Origin: an uncultured Lachnospiraceae bacterium | GTDB taxonomy: Bacteria > Bacillota > Clostridia > Lachnospirales > Lachnospiraceae | Reading direction: 5' to 3' | Length of the DNA stretch: 64,000 nt | Assembly: GCA_902779575.1 (NCBI GenBank) | Contig: CACZBW010000013.1 | Location: 1 to 64,000 of the forward strand | Part shown: positions 1 to 7,697 of the stretch, in pieces | Layout: each line of letters begins with the position of its first letter | Position numbering within the stretch: the stretch's first letter is position 1 | The notes under the pieces: model-generated | Databases searched by the model: none | Told to the model about the DNA's origin: nothing | The model's input: only the letters and a program-made list of their open reading frames with translations | Translations under genes and position numbers: made by a program

Positions 1-167
1 TCGTTAGGGTTTTGTGTGGTAACTAAATTCTACAAGGAACTTGGAACTATGTCATTTATTATTCAGTTTTAAATTTGCGCAACTTAGTATACGTCATCTT
101 CTCCCAAACCTACATAAAGAAGATTTCAAGATTCAATACAAATTTTCCTGAGTTGTACGAACACATC

Positions 168-197
168 TTGACATTAAGAAGTTGTTCAATCTACAAT
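168..197 (+). promoter_or_regulatory. promoter of the GntR-family regulator gene
   Basis: The -35 TTGACA (168-173) and -10 TACAAT (192-197) are separated by 18 bp. They lie about 85 bp upstream of the regulator start. The first 167 bases of the window are AT-rich and show no gene that can be supported. Confidence 0.6.
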
Positions 198-282
198 TGT
201 TCTGTCAGAGGGAGGAAAGAGAGGCTGTATTACCGAAATATTCCATTAATCTGGGACAGGAGCTTGCCTCTTTGCGAAAAAG

Positions 283-1380
283 ATGAACAGAATTCCGAAA
301 TATCAGCAGATCATGGACTGGATTCACAAGCGGATAGAGTCGGGCGAGCTGAGGGTCGGAGACCGGCTTGAGACAGAGGCGGAACTTTCGGACCAGTTTC
401 ATTTCAGCAGACAGACGGTCCGGCAGGCTCTGGCGAACCTTGAACAGGAAGGAATGATCAACCGGATTCAGGGCAGCGGAAGCTATGTGAAGAGCGCGGG
501 CGCCTGGGACGGGGGACTTCAGCTGTCAAGGTCTGTGACGATTATCAGTTCCTACACGGATTCCTATATTTTTCCCCGCATTCTCCAGTCAATGGCAAGG
601 GTTCTGCAGGAAGCGGGATATTCAACCAGGATCATATTTACCGGCAACCGCAGGGAGACGGAGAAGAATATTCTGTCCGACCTGATCCGGAGCGGCAGCA
701 GGGATCCGCTGATTGCGGAGCCTGTGACGAGCGGCCTTCCGAACCCGAACCTGATTTATTACCGCGAACTCAGGCAGAGGGGAATTCCTATCCTCTTCTT
801 CAATACTTATTATCCGGACTGTGATATTCCGCACGTCTCTCTGGATGACGAGGCGGCAGGCCGCATGGCGGCGGAACACCTGATTCATCTGGGACACCGG
901 AGGATCGGCTGTGTGTTCAAAAATGACGACGGACAGGGCCTGCGGCGCTATCAGGGCTATCAGGAGGCGCTGATCAGCGCGGGGATTCCGATTGAAGAAA
1001 AATATGTCTGCTGGATTGATACCGAAGCCATGAGGGAAATGCTGCGTTATGACGAATGGATTCTGAGAAGGCTGCGCAGCTGCACGGCCGTGGTCTGCTA
1101 TAATGACGAGGCGGCGAATATGCTGACCCAGCTCTGCCTGGACCAACAGATCCGGATTCCGCAGAAGCTTTCGATCGTGAGCATCGACAACTCGAGGCTG
1201 ACGCAGCTTAACCCTGTTCCGCTGACTTCCGTTTCCCATCCCATGGAAGAGCTGGGCGCCAAAGCGGCGGAGAATCTGCTGGGCATGATCCGGAACCCGA
1301 ATTTTGACGGCAGTTTTGAGTTTGCGCCGCATCTGACTGTGAGAGATTCCACCATGCGCATTCAGAATCCGCGGGCATAG
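283..1380 (+). CDS. GntR-family transcriptional regulator with LacI-type sugar-binding domain
   Basis: A 365-residue DNA-binding regulator. Residues 1-70 form a GntR winged helix-turn-helix (the stretch around FSRQTVRQAL is the recognition region, followed by the GSGSYV wing). Residues from about 85 to the end resemble the periplasmic-binding-protein-like effector domain of LacI/GalR proteins, including a C-terminal stretch with VSIDNSRLTQL and PMEELG. This is the AraR-type architecture, in which a GntR head is joined to a sugar-sensing LacI body, so the ligand is probably a sugar or sugar derivative. The ribosome site before ATG 283 is weak; a CAGGAG lies about 20 bp upstream. Its target operon is not obvious here and may lie to the left of the window. 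Family assignment is firm; the ligand is inferred. Confidence 0.9.
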   Translation: MNRIPKYQQIMDWIHKRIESGELRVGDRLETEAELSDQFHFSRQTVRQALANLEQEGMINRIQGSGSYVKSAGAWDGGLQLSRSVTIISSYTDSYIFPRILQSMARVLQEAGYSTRIIFTGNRRETEKNILSDLIRSGSRDPLIAEPVTSGLPNPNLIYYRELRQRGIPILFFNTYYPDCDIPHVSLDDEAAGRMAAEHLIHLGHRRIGCVFKNDDGQGLRRYQGYQEALISAGIPIEEKYVCWIDTEAMREMLRYDEWILRRLRSCTAVVCYNDEAANMLTQLCLDQQIRIPQKLSIVSIDNSRLTQLNPVPLTSVSHPMEELGAKAAENLLGMIRNPNFDGSFEFAPHLTVRDSTMRIQNPRA

Positions 1381-1435
1381 GGGGAGTCTTCTTCGGAAAT
1401 ACAGCGTCGTTTCTGCAAAAGAGAAGGGAACGGGT

Positions 1436-1464
1436 TTGACAGGCTCATACTTTTCAGGTATGAC
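1436..1464 (+). promoter_or_regulatory. promoter between the regulator and dapL
   Basis: TTGACA (1436-1441), 17-bp spacer, TATGAC (1459-1464). It is placed to give a transcript that meets the hairpin at 1527-1566 after about 95 nt. The hairpin could therefore be an attenuator for dapL or the end of a short RNA rather than only the terminator of the regulator gene. Confidence 0.5.
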
Positions 1465-1526
1465 AATCCTGTCAGAATGGGTATTCGACAGTTCTCTGAT
1501 GATTATGATAGAAATAAAGGCAGCAG

Positions 1527-1566
1527 AAGGGCCGGGAAGAGTATGTTCTTCCGGCCCTTTTTTCTT
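1527..1566 (+). terminator. intrinsic terminator or attenuator upstream of dapL
   Basis: AAGGGCCGGGAAGA pairs with TCTTCCGGCCCTTT across a 6-nt loop and is followed by a T-rich run. It is a strong intrinsic terminator. It lies 147 bp after the regulator stop and about 220 bp before dapL. Confidence 0.8.
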
Positions 1567-1594
1567 TCAGAGCCGGTGGGCGGCTCAGCCGCAG

Positions 1595-1691
1595 TTATAT
1601 GGCGCGTATGGTAGGGGCGAAGTATATGGCGCATATGGAACAGACGAGTCTGCAGCGGCAGTCTGGCTGCGGATGCATATGGCGCACGCGG
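1595..1691 (+). repeat. three degenerate copies of a short TATATGGCGC motif
   Basis: Near-identical 16-17 bp words built around ATATGGCGC occur at 1595-1610, 1623-1638 and 1675-1691. They lie in the 5' region of dapL. The rest of the 1381-1784 gap holds only the promoter and terminator listed separately. They could be binding sites or a decayed tandem repeat; nothing in the sequence decides. Confidence 0.4.
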
Positions 1692-1784
1692 TATCAACCC
1701 GGGAAGATAACTTTTCCGCGGCACGGAATCGTACAGAAAGCGGATGATCTGCTGCCGCGGACAGTATGAGTATGGGAGGACACT

Positions 1785-3005
1785 ATGTTTCAGATTAATC
1801 AGCATTATACGGAACTGCAGGGCAGCTATCTGTTTTCCAGGATCGCTTCGAAGGTCAGGGCATATGAGGCGGAGCATCCGGAGGAGGAGATTATCCGGCT
1901 GGGGATCGGGGATGTAACCCTGCCTCTGGCTCCGGCTGTAATCAAGGCGCTTCACGCGGCGGTCGATGAGATGGCGGTGAAGGAGACTTTCCGCGGCTAT
2001 GCGCCGGACCTGGGCTATGAATTTCTGAGGGCCGCGATCCGGGATCACGATTACAAAAGCAGGGGAGCGGACATCGAAATCGATGAGATCTTCATCAGCG
2101 ACGGGGCGAAGAGCGATACGGGAAATATAGGGGACATCTTCTCTGCAAGCTGCCGCGCGGCTATCTGCGATCCGGTCTATCCTGTGTACCTGGATTCGAA
2201 CGTGATGGACGGCAGAGCCGGAAGCTACCTGCCGGAGACAGGGAGATACTCCAATATTCTGTATATGCCCTGCACGGAGGAGAACGGCTTTATCCCTCAG
2301 ATTCCCTCTGAGAAAGCGGACATGATTTACCTTTGTTTCCCCAACAATCCGACCGGGATGACCATTTCAAAGGAAGAGCTGCAGAAATGGGTGGATTACG
2401 CGCTGGAAAACGGTTCGGTCATTCTCTACGACGCCGCCTATGAGGCTTATATCAGGGATGAAAATGCCGTTCACACGATCTATGAGTGCGAAGGGGCGGA
2501 CCGCTGCGCGATCGAGTTCAGAAGCTTTTCAAAAAATGCCGGCTTTACCGGAACCAGACTGGGCTTCACGGTCGTACCGAAGAAGCTGAAATGCGGGGAT
2601 ATATCGCTGAACGCTCTGTGGGCGAGAAGGCACGGAACGAAGTTCAACGGAACCGCCTATATCATTCAGAGGGCAGGGGAAGCCGTCTATTCCGAAGAGG
2701 GACAGCGGCAGACAAAGGAGCAGGTCGATTATTACATGAAGAACGCTTCCCTCATTCTGGAAGGCCTTAAAGAGGCGGGATATACGGCTTACGGCGGAGT
2801 CAATGCCCCTTATATCTGGCTGAAGACGCCGGATGAGATGACTTCCTGGGAATTCTTTGACAGCCTGCTCTGGAAGGCGCATGTAGTCGGAACGCCCGGG
2901 TCAGGCTTTGGACCCTGCGGCGAACATTTCTTCCGCCTGACCGCTTTCGGATCCCTCGAAGATACGCAGAGGGCCATGGAGCGGATCCGGAATTTCTCCT
3001 GCTGA
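1785..3005 (+). CDS. dapL: LL-diaminopimelate aminotransferase
   Basis: A 406-residue class I/II pyridoxal-phosphate aminotransferase that converts tetrahydrodipicolinate directly to LL-diaminopimelate for lysine and peptidoglycan synthesis. The N-terminus (FQINQHYTELQGSYLFSRI) and the IGDVTLPL and FISDGAKSDTGNI segments are typical of DapL. PNNPTG lies near residue 187, the YDAAYEAY segment near 215, and the PLP-binding lysine is K250 in SFSKNAGFTGTR. The length matches the family (about 400-410). A GGGAGG ribosome site precedes ATG 1785. It is a single-gene unit, with a promoter-terminator arrangement upstream that may attenuate expression. Identification is confident. Confidence 0.95.
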   Translation: MFQINQHYTELQGSYLFSRIASKVRAYEAEHPEEEIIRLGIGDVTLPLAPAVIKALHAAVDEMAVKETFRGYAPDLGYEFLRAAIRDHDYKSRGADIEIDEIFISDGAKSDTGNIGDIFSASCRAAICDPVYPVYLDSNVMDGRAGSYLPETGRYSNILYMPCTEENGFIPQIPSEKADMIYLCFPNNPTGMTISKEELQKWVDYALENGSVILYDAAYEAYIRDENAVHTIYECEGADRCAIEFRSFSKNAGFTGTRLGFTVVPKKLKCGDISLNALWARRHGTKFNGTAYIIQRAGEAVYSEEGQRQTKEQVDYYMKNASLILEGLKEAGYTAYGGVNAPYIWLKTPDEMTSWEFFDSLLWKAHVVGTPGSGFGPCGEHFFRLTAFGSLEDTQRAMERIRNFSC

Positions 3006-3014
3006 GAGGGGACT

Positions 3015-3134
3015 TGTGAGCCTGCCGGAGGGCAGTACATTTCTGCCATTATAAACCGGATTTAATCTGCGGTCTGTGAGCCTGCCGGAGGGCAGTGCAT
3101 TTCTGCCATCATAAGCCGGATCGGATTTGCGGCT
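3015..3134 (+). repeat. two tandem copies of a 60-bp unit with competing hairpins
   Basis: Two copies with an exact 60-bp period directly follow the dapL stop. Each contains CTGCC-GGAG-GGCAG-N7-CTGCC, so the central GGCAG can pair with either the upstream or the downstream CTGCC. The copies differ by several substitutions that leave these arms intact. The function is unknown: it may be a transcript-end structure or a local duplication. Confidence 0.75.
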
Positions 3135-3209
3135 CCTTGGATCTGCCGCACAGCAATGAATTAAGTATCACCGCACAGATGAATGCCCCGGCAGAACAGA
3201 AAGTCGTAT

Positions 3210-3238
3210 TTGACATTGCAATTAATTGCTGATACTAT
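3210..3238 (+). promoter_or_regulatory. promoter of the first MATE gene
   Basis: TTGACA (3210-3215), 17-bp spacer, TACTAT (3233-3238). It predicts a leader of about 120 nt before the MATE start at 3367. Confidence 0.75.
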
Positions 3239-3243
3239 GGGCA

Positions 3244-3366
3244 TGTTCATCGGAGGGTGAGCTATTCGTCTGAAATAGTGAGCTGGATAAGATGTCTGGT
3301 TGAGATACCGGATTTCTTGTCCGGCTTTTTCTTTTCGGCTTTTTTATTTCGCAGAGAGGTGGAAAG
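3244..3366 (+). promoter_or_regulatory. structured 5' leader of the MATE gene (possible riboswitch or attenuator)
   Basis: The leader from about 3244 contains a hairpin (CTATT / AATAG near 3263-3280), possible closing pairs CAT...ATG around it, and then an intrinsic terminator (3307-3335) inside the untranslated region. A terminator upstream of the coding region of an exporter is the arrangement of a ligand-responsive attenuator. I compared it by eye with guanidine-I, preQ1, THF, ZTP, purine, fluoride and c-di-GMP consensus cores and saw no match. Confidence 0.45.
3307..3335 (+). terminator. leader terminator in front of the MATE gene
   Basis: ACCGGA and TCCGG pair across a short loop, followed by CTTTTTCTTTT. 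It lies between the promoter at 3210-3238 and the start codon, so it must be read through for the exporter to be expressed. Confidence 0.6.
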
Positions 3367-4722
3367 ATGAAGAGAGGAATTGATTTCACAAGCGGGAAGA
3401 TTCTTTCGAAACTGCTGCTGTTCGCCGGGCCGGTTCTGCTGGCCCTGCTCCTTCAGTCCATGTATGGAGCGGTGGACCTGCTTATTGTAGGTAAATTCGC
3501 TTCGTCGGCGGATGTTTCGGCGGTATCGACCGGTTCCCAGATTATGATGACCATTACCGGCCTGATCAGCAGCCTGTGCATGGGCATGACCATTTATCTG
3601 GGACAGAAAATAGGGGAACGGAGAGCGGATGAAGGCGGGCAGATTGTTGGCAGCGGGCTTGTTTTATTTGCTGTAACAGGCGTGATTCTTACGATTCTCA
3701 TTCCGCTGCTGTCAAAGCAATTGACGGGCGTGATGCACGCGCCGGCGGAGGCTTTTGACCTGACGGCCGGTTATATTGCGATCTGCGGCGGAGGCATCAT
3801 TGTCATTATCGCCTATAACCTGATCGGAGGCATTTTCAGAGGCATAGGGGATTCCGGAACTCCGCTTTTTACTGTTCTGATTGCCTGCATCTGCAATGTG
3901 GCGGGGGACCTGTTTCTCGTCGCAGGCCTGCACATGGGCGCCAGGGGGGCAGCTGCGGCAACCGTCGCGGCGCAGCTTCTAAGCGTGGTTATTTCATTTT
4001 TGCTGATCCGGAAGAAATCGCTTCCATTTACCCTGGATAAGACCATGCTGCGCTTTGACAGGAGGATTATTGGGAAAATCCTGTTTCTCGGAACGCCGAT
4101 TGCGCTGCAGGATCTGCTGGTCGGCATCTCCTTTCTGGTAATCCTGTCGATCGTAAATTCGATCGGCTTAAATGAATCGGCGGGCGTTGGCGTTGCTGAA
4201 AAAGTTTGCGGATTTATTATGCTGGTGCCTGCCGCTTTTATGCAGTCCATGTCTGCTTTCGTGGCGCAGAACAAGGGTGCGGGTAAGATCGACAGGGCTG
4301 TGAAGGGACTGAGATCGGCGATCCTTATCTCTTTTGTGCTGGGTACAGTGATGTTTTATACAGCATTCTTCCACGGCGATATCCTGTCGGGCCTTTTCTC
4401 AAATGACCGGGCGGTTGTGCTGGCGGCAGCGGATTATCTGAAGGCGTATGGCATCGACTGCCTGCTGACCTGTTTTCTGTTCTGTTTTGTGGGATTTTAT
4501 AACGGGATGGGATATACGTCCTTTGTGATGGTGGAGGGAATTATCGGGGCTTTTGCAGTCCGGGTACCGGTCTCATTTCTCATGAGCAGAAGAGAGCCGG
4601 TGTCGCTGTTCCGGATCGGTCTGGCCATACCGTGTTCCACCGTACTGCAGATTGTTCTGTGCTTTGCTTTTCTTTTCTACATAAGCAGACGGCAGACACG
4701 TTCCCGCAGTCTGCCGCTGTGA
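3367..4722 (+). CDS. MATE-family multidrug efflux transporter
   Basis: A 451-residue integral membrane protein of the multidrug and toxic compound extrusion family, exporting drugs or metabolites by cation antiport. The sequence shows about twelve hydrophobic helices in two similar halves, beginning with SKLLLFAGPVLLALLLQSMYGAVDLLIVGKF, which is typical of the NorM/DinF group. The start is supported by GAGAGGTGG just upstream. The substrate cannot be told from sequence. Its leader carries a promoter and an internal terminator, suggesting induced expression. It converges on the LysR-led cluster. A second, different MATE gene lies at 12175-13569. Confidence 0.93.
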   Translation: MKRGIDFTSGKILSKLLLFAGPVLLALLLQSMYGAVDLLIVGKFASSADVSAVSTGSQIMMTITGLISSLCMGMTIYLGQKIGERRADEGGQIVGSGLVLFAVTGVILTILIPLLSKQLTGVMHAPAEAFDLTAGYIAICGGGIIVIIAYNLIGGIFRGIGDSGTPLFTVLIACICNVAGDLFLVAGLHMGARGAAAATVAAQLLSVVISFLLIRKKSLPFTLDKTMLRFDRRIIGKILFLGTPIALQDLLVGISFLVILSIVNSIGLNESAGVGVAEKVCGFIMLVPAAFMQSMSAFVAQNKGAGKIDRAVKGLRSAILISFVLGTVMFYTAFFHGDILSGLFSNDRAVVLAAADYLKAYGIDCLLTCFLFCFVGFYNGMGYTSFVMVEGIIGAFAVRVPVSFLMSRREPVSLFRIGLAIPCSTVLQIVLCFAFLFYISRRQTRSRSLPL

Positions 4723-4746
4723 GTGAGCAGATATTCTGTTATTTCA

Positions 4747-4797
4747 TGAAAACGCTTCTGCCCTCTTCACAAGGTGCTGCCGGCAGGAAAAGAAGCG
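4747..4797 (-). terminator. terminator of the leftward LysR cluster
   Basis: Read leftward, CGCTTCT pairs with AGAAGCG (7 bp, arms at 4791-4797 and 4753-4759) around a loop that itself contains a palindromic CTGCCGGCAG, and is followed by TTTTC. It is the only terminator-like element between the two convergent units. Confidence 0.45.
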
Positions 4798-4839
4798 CCC
4801 AGCAGCCGCGGGAGCGGGGTGAAGGGTTTTGGCGGATAT

Positions 4840-5739
4840 TTATGCAGGCATATGTATGCTCAGGGAATCGCAGACGGAGCGGAGAAAGAGTTCCGCCGCG
4901 TGGGTCAGGCGCCGGGCCCGGTCCCAGACCAGAATATAGGAAGCGTAGACCTCGGGGTCCACGATCCGCTTGATCGTCACGTCTGGATCATTGGAAAAAT
5001 GGTTGTCGGACGCCGGATAGATGGCGATCCCCACGCCCTGTTTTGTCAGCTCATAGGCGTTGAGCATATGGGCGACCCGGCAGCGGATCTTCAGGTCGAC
5101 ATTTTCCTCCGGGAACCAGTTGCGGATCTCCATCAGCCTGGATTCCCGGGAAGGGATGATCAGGTCGCGGTCTTTCAGAGCCGGGAGGGGGATGGTGTCT
5201 CCCGGAAGAAGCGCCAGAGGATCGGACGATGGGATCATGGCGGTCCAGGGTTCTTTATAAACCGGAATGGAAAAGAGACCCTCGTCATTATGGGGCTCTG
5301 TGATAATCCCGATTTCGGAGAGGCTGTTTGTGACGCGGTAGATCACGTCGTCCGTGCTGCCGTTCCAGACGGAATACTGAACATGGGGATAGCTGTCCTT
5401 GAAAGCAGAGATCCATCTGGAAAGAAGCCTAGGCGCATGGCCTTCGACGGAGGCGATATAGATAGTTCCCTGCAGGCCGTCCGCCATCTCAGCGATGTGT
5501 TCCTTTGAGCGGGCGGCAAGATCGGTGATCTGCCGGGCGTACTGCAGGAAGGTATTTCCTGCGGGCGTCAGCCGCAGGCCCTGGGGGGAGCGCTCAAAGA
5601 GCGGGGCGCCGAGCTCCGTCTCCAGATCCCGGATCTGCCGGCTCAGAGGAGGCTGGGCGATCTTCAGCTGCTGCGCGGCGCGGGTGATGTTCAGGTTTTC
5701 CGCTACGGCGATAAAATAATGAATGTGCCTGAGTTCCAA
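4840..5739 (-). CDS. LysR-family transcriptional regulator
   Basis: A 299-residue regulator. Residues 1-60 are a classical LysR winged helix-turn-helix (MELRHIHYFIAVAENLNITRAA start, then QPPLSRQIRDLE). Residues 90-290 form the substrate-binding-like effector domain. It ends the leftward cluster, only 17 bp after the DUF4037 gene, so the two are almost certainly cotranscribed. This is unusual, since LysR genes are generally divergent from their targets. The effector is unknown. Confidence 0.9.
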   Translation of the reverse strand: MELRHIHYFIAVAENLNITRAAQQLKIAQPPLSRQIRDLETELGAPLFERSPQGLRLTPAGNTFLQYARQITDLAARSKEHIAEMADGLQGTIYIASVEGHAPRLLSRWISAFKDSYPHVQYSVWNGSTDDVIYRVTNSLSEIGIITEPHNDEGLFSIPVYKEPWTAMIPSSDPLALLPGDTIPLPALKDRDLIIPSRESRLMEIRNWFPEENVDLKIRCRVAHMLNAYELTKQGVGIAIYPASDNHFSNDPDVTIKRIVDPEVYASYILVWDRARRLTHAAELFLRSVCDSLSIHMPA

Positions 5740-5756
5740 AATCTTTTTCCCTTCTT

Positions 5757-6698
5757 TTATACCGCGGCCAGGATATTCAGGTTGCGCAGCTGCCCGTCGG
5801 CGATACTGTCGTTGACGGAATTTGCGTGTTTTTCCAGGTCCGTGCAGATTGCCTGCGTGAGCTTCTGGTTCATCAGTTCATCGATCACATCCGAGGCGAT
5901 CTCCTCGATTACCTTCGTCTTTTCCTCTGTTGACGCCGGTTCATTGTCCGAGCACAGGAGATATTCCATGAGCTCGGCCTCAATGGAGAGCTTCGGGAGC
6001 ATGCGCAGGGCCCGGAAGGTCCATTTGTAGTAGGGCTGGTAAGCATCGTTCAGCAGGAAAATGGCGGCTGCTGCGTTCCTGACAAATTCGAATACGGAGA
6101 GCTGCGCGGCTGCATTTTCCCCGTGCTTCAGGCAGCGCCGGTAATTGTACTGACCGGACTGTGCCATGAGCAGCAGGTGTCCCGCCAGTTTTTTCTTCTT
6201 CACATCTTCGGGCCTCTGCATGAGCCTCTTGCGGATCTTTGTCATTTCCCCGTAATTGTCAAAATAGAGTTCTCCGTTTGTCGCCTCGGCGAGATACTGG
6301 TCCGGGAGGGTCAGCCAGGCTTCCGTACTCAGAATACCGTCCGGAGTACCGGTTTTTTCTTTAAAGAAATCTCCGGTGCGGATCACCCCGTGTCTGCTTC
6401 CGCCAACCGGCTGCAGCAGGGATCGTTTCAGAGAGCAGAATTCTTTTGGGAGTTTGGCGTATGCCCTTTCCAGAAGGAAAGCGGTCCGCCTGTCGACTAT
6501 ATCCTCACCCGGAAGAAAGAGGCAGAAGCCCGGCTCAAAATCATGGTCCTGTGAGATATTGTCGTCGAAACCGAAGCATTCCGATCCGCTTCCGGTAAGA
6601 CCGGCGGCAAGGAAGGGCAGAAGCTGGGGGAAGTCCCGCTCAAGCATCGGCCGGCCGTATTCTTCAAAATATGCTCTGGATAGTTCCAGTCCTTTCAT
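5757..6698 (-). CDS. DUF4037 domain protein (nucleotidyltransferase-like)
   Basis: A 313-residue protein resembling the DUF4037 family seen in clostridia. The segment GSGSECFGFDD followed by DHDF near residues 36-55 resembles a minimal nucleotidyltransferase GS...DxD signature, and the middle and C-terminal parts are helical. Activity and substrate are not known. It lies between a TPR gene (76 bp upstream) and a LysR gene (17 bp downstream), in the same direction. The pairing with a TPR protein suggests one functional unit. Confidence 0.7.
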   Translation of the reverse strand: MKGLELSRAYFEEYGRPMLERDFPQLLPFLAAGLTGSGSECFGFDDNISQDHDFEPGFCLFLPGEDIVDRRTAFLLERAYAKLPKEFCSLKRSLLQPVGGSRHGVIRTGDFFKEKTGTPDGILSTEAWLTLPDQYLAEATNGELYFDNYGEMTKIRKRLMQRPEDVKKKKLAGHLLLMAQSGQYNYRRCLKHGENAAAQLSVFEFVRNAAAAIFLLNDAYQPYYKWTFRALRMLPKLSIEAELMEYLLCSDNEPASTEEKTKVIEEIASDVIDELMNQKLTQAICTDLEKHANSVNDSIADGQLRNLNILAAV

Positions 6699-6774
6699 TT
6701 TGACACCTCACGAAACATTCCATGACGGAAGCTATGGTTTTATACACGGATTTCGCCGCAGTCTCCATGTTTTA

Positions 6775-7620
6775 TCAGCGGGCCTGGCCATAAATTCTTC
6801 TTGCTTTCTCCATCAGTTCCTCCGCCTCAAGAAAATATCCGTAATAGGAGAAGGACGGGGCGCATTTTTCGCATACAAAGGCGTAATATCCCGGATCCGG
6901 CCCTTCTTCCTCTTTCAGCAGTTCAGCGGCTTCGTCCAGCCAGGCATAGATCTGCGCTTCACTTTTCTCCATCCCGTCCCGATTTTCCAGAGTCTGCGCC
7001 ATATTCAGCAGAGTGATGGCTTTCTCCAGCCTTCCGTTTGGAACCTGGTCCATACATGAGAGCGCCTTTTCAAACAAGGGAAATGCTTCTCCATGGTGTC
7101 CCAGGGCGGAGCAGGTCAGAGCCATATTGTTGTAAAGACCCCCGAGCAGGACAGGGTCTGTACGGCTTCCGGATTCGTAGACTTTCCGCGCCTTTTCAAA
7201 AAGAGCCAGGGAGCGTTCATTTTCCCCGAAGGCGTTGCAGGCGGTGGCGGCGTTCACGTAGGTGGTGCCTGCGGTGAGTGTTTCCCCGAAATCCATATCT
7301 TCGACAAGCGCAAGCGCCTGATCGATATGCTGCATGGCTTTTTCACGGTTGTCGGTCTTGCGGTAATGTCCGATCAGCTCATTGTGAAGCATGAGCTGCC
7401 CGCGCAGATCCTGTCCGAGCTTTGCCTCTTCCATCCAGTAGAGAAGATGGCGCTCCGCTCCTGCGTAATCGCGTTTTGCCATATATTCATCCATCTTCTG
7501 AATGATTCTCTGCTGGGGAATGGACTTTACCTGCGGCGTCTGTCCGTAGGGATCCCCGCAGAGGACGCAGCGCGGTTCCACATAATCCTCCGGGCGAATG
7601 CCGTAATGATTATCGCTCAT
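6775..7620 (-). CDS. tetratricopeptide repeat protein
   Basis: A 281-residue soluble protein with at least four TPR-like helical pairs (around residues 50-240; for example the NEERSLALFEKA-like and YNNMALTCSALG segments). A CVLCG motif near residue 18 could bind a metal. There is no signal peptide. It probably acts as a protein-protein scaffold. It is flanked in the same orientation by the DUF4037 gene and the large secreted protein, with 76-77 bp spacings. Confidence 0.75.
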   Translation of the reverse strand: MSDNHYGIRPEDYVEPRCVLCGDPYGQTPQVKSIPQQRIIQKMDEYMAKRDYAGAERHLLYWMEEAKLGQDLRGQLMLHNELIGHYRKTDNREKAMQHIDQALALVEDMDFGETLTAGTTYVNAATACNAFGENERSLALFEKARKVYESGSRTDPVLLGGLYNNMALTCSALGHHGEAFPLFEKALSCMDQVPNGRLEKAITLLNMAQTLENRDGMEKSEAQIYAWLDEAAELLKEEEGPDPGYYAFVCEKCAPSFSYYGYFLEAEELMEKARRIYGQAR

Positions 7621-7697
7621 CTGTATTTCTCCCTCATCTGTGTTTATATGCGGCCTGAATCAGCGTTTGCATTCAGCCTGCATCTCTATTACGCATT

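Noticed and set aside
1436-1747. 103-codon frame upstream of dapL
   Set aside because: It starts inside a promoter, reads through the terminator and has no ribosome site.
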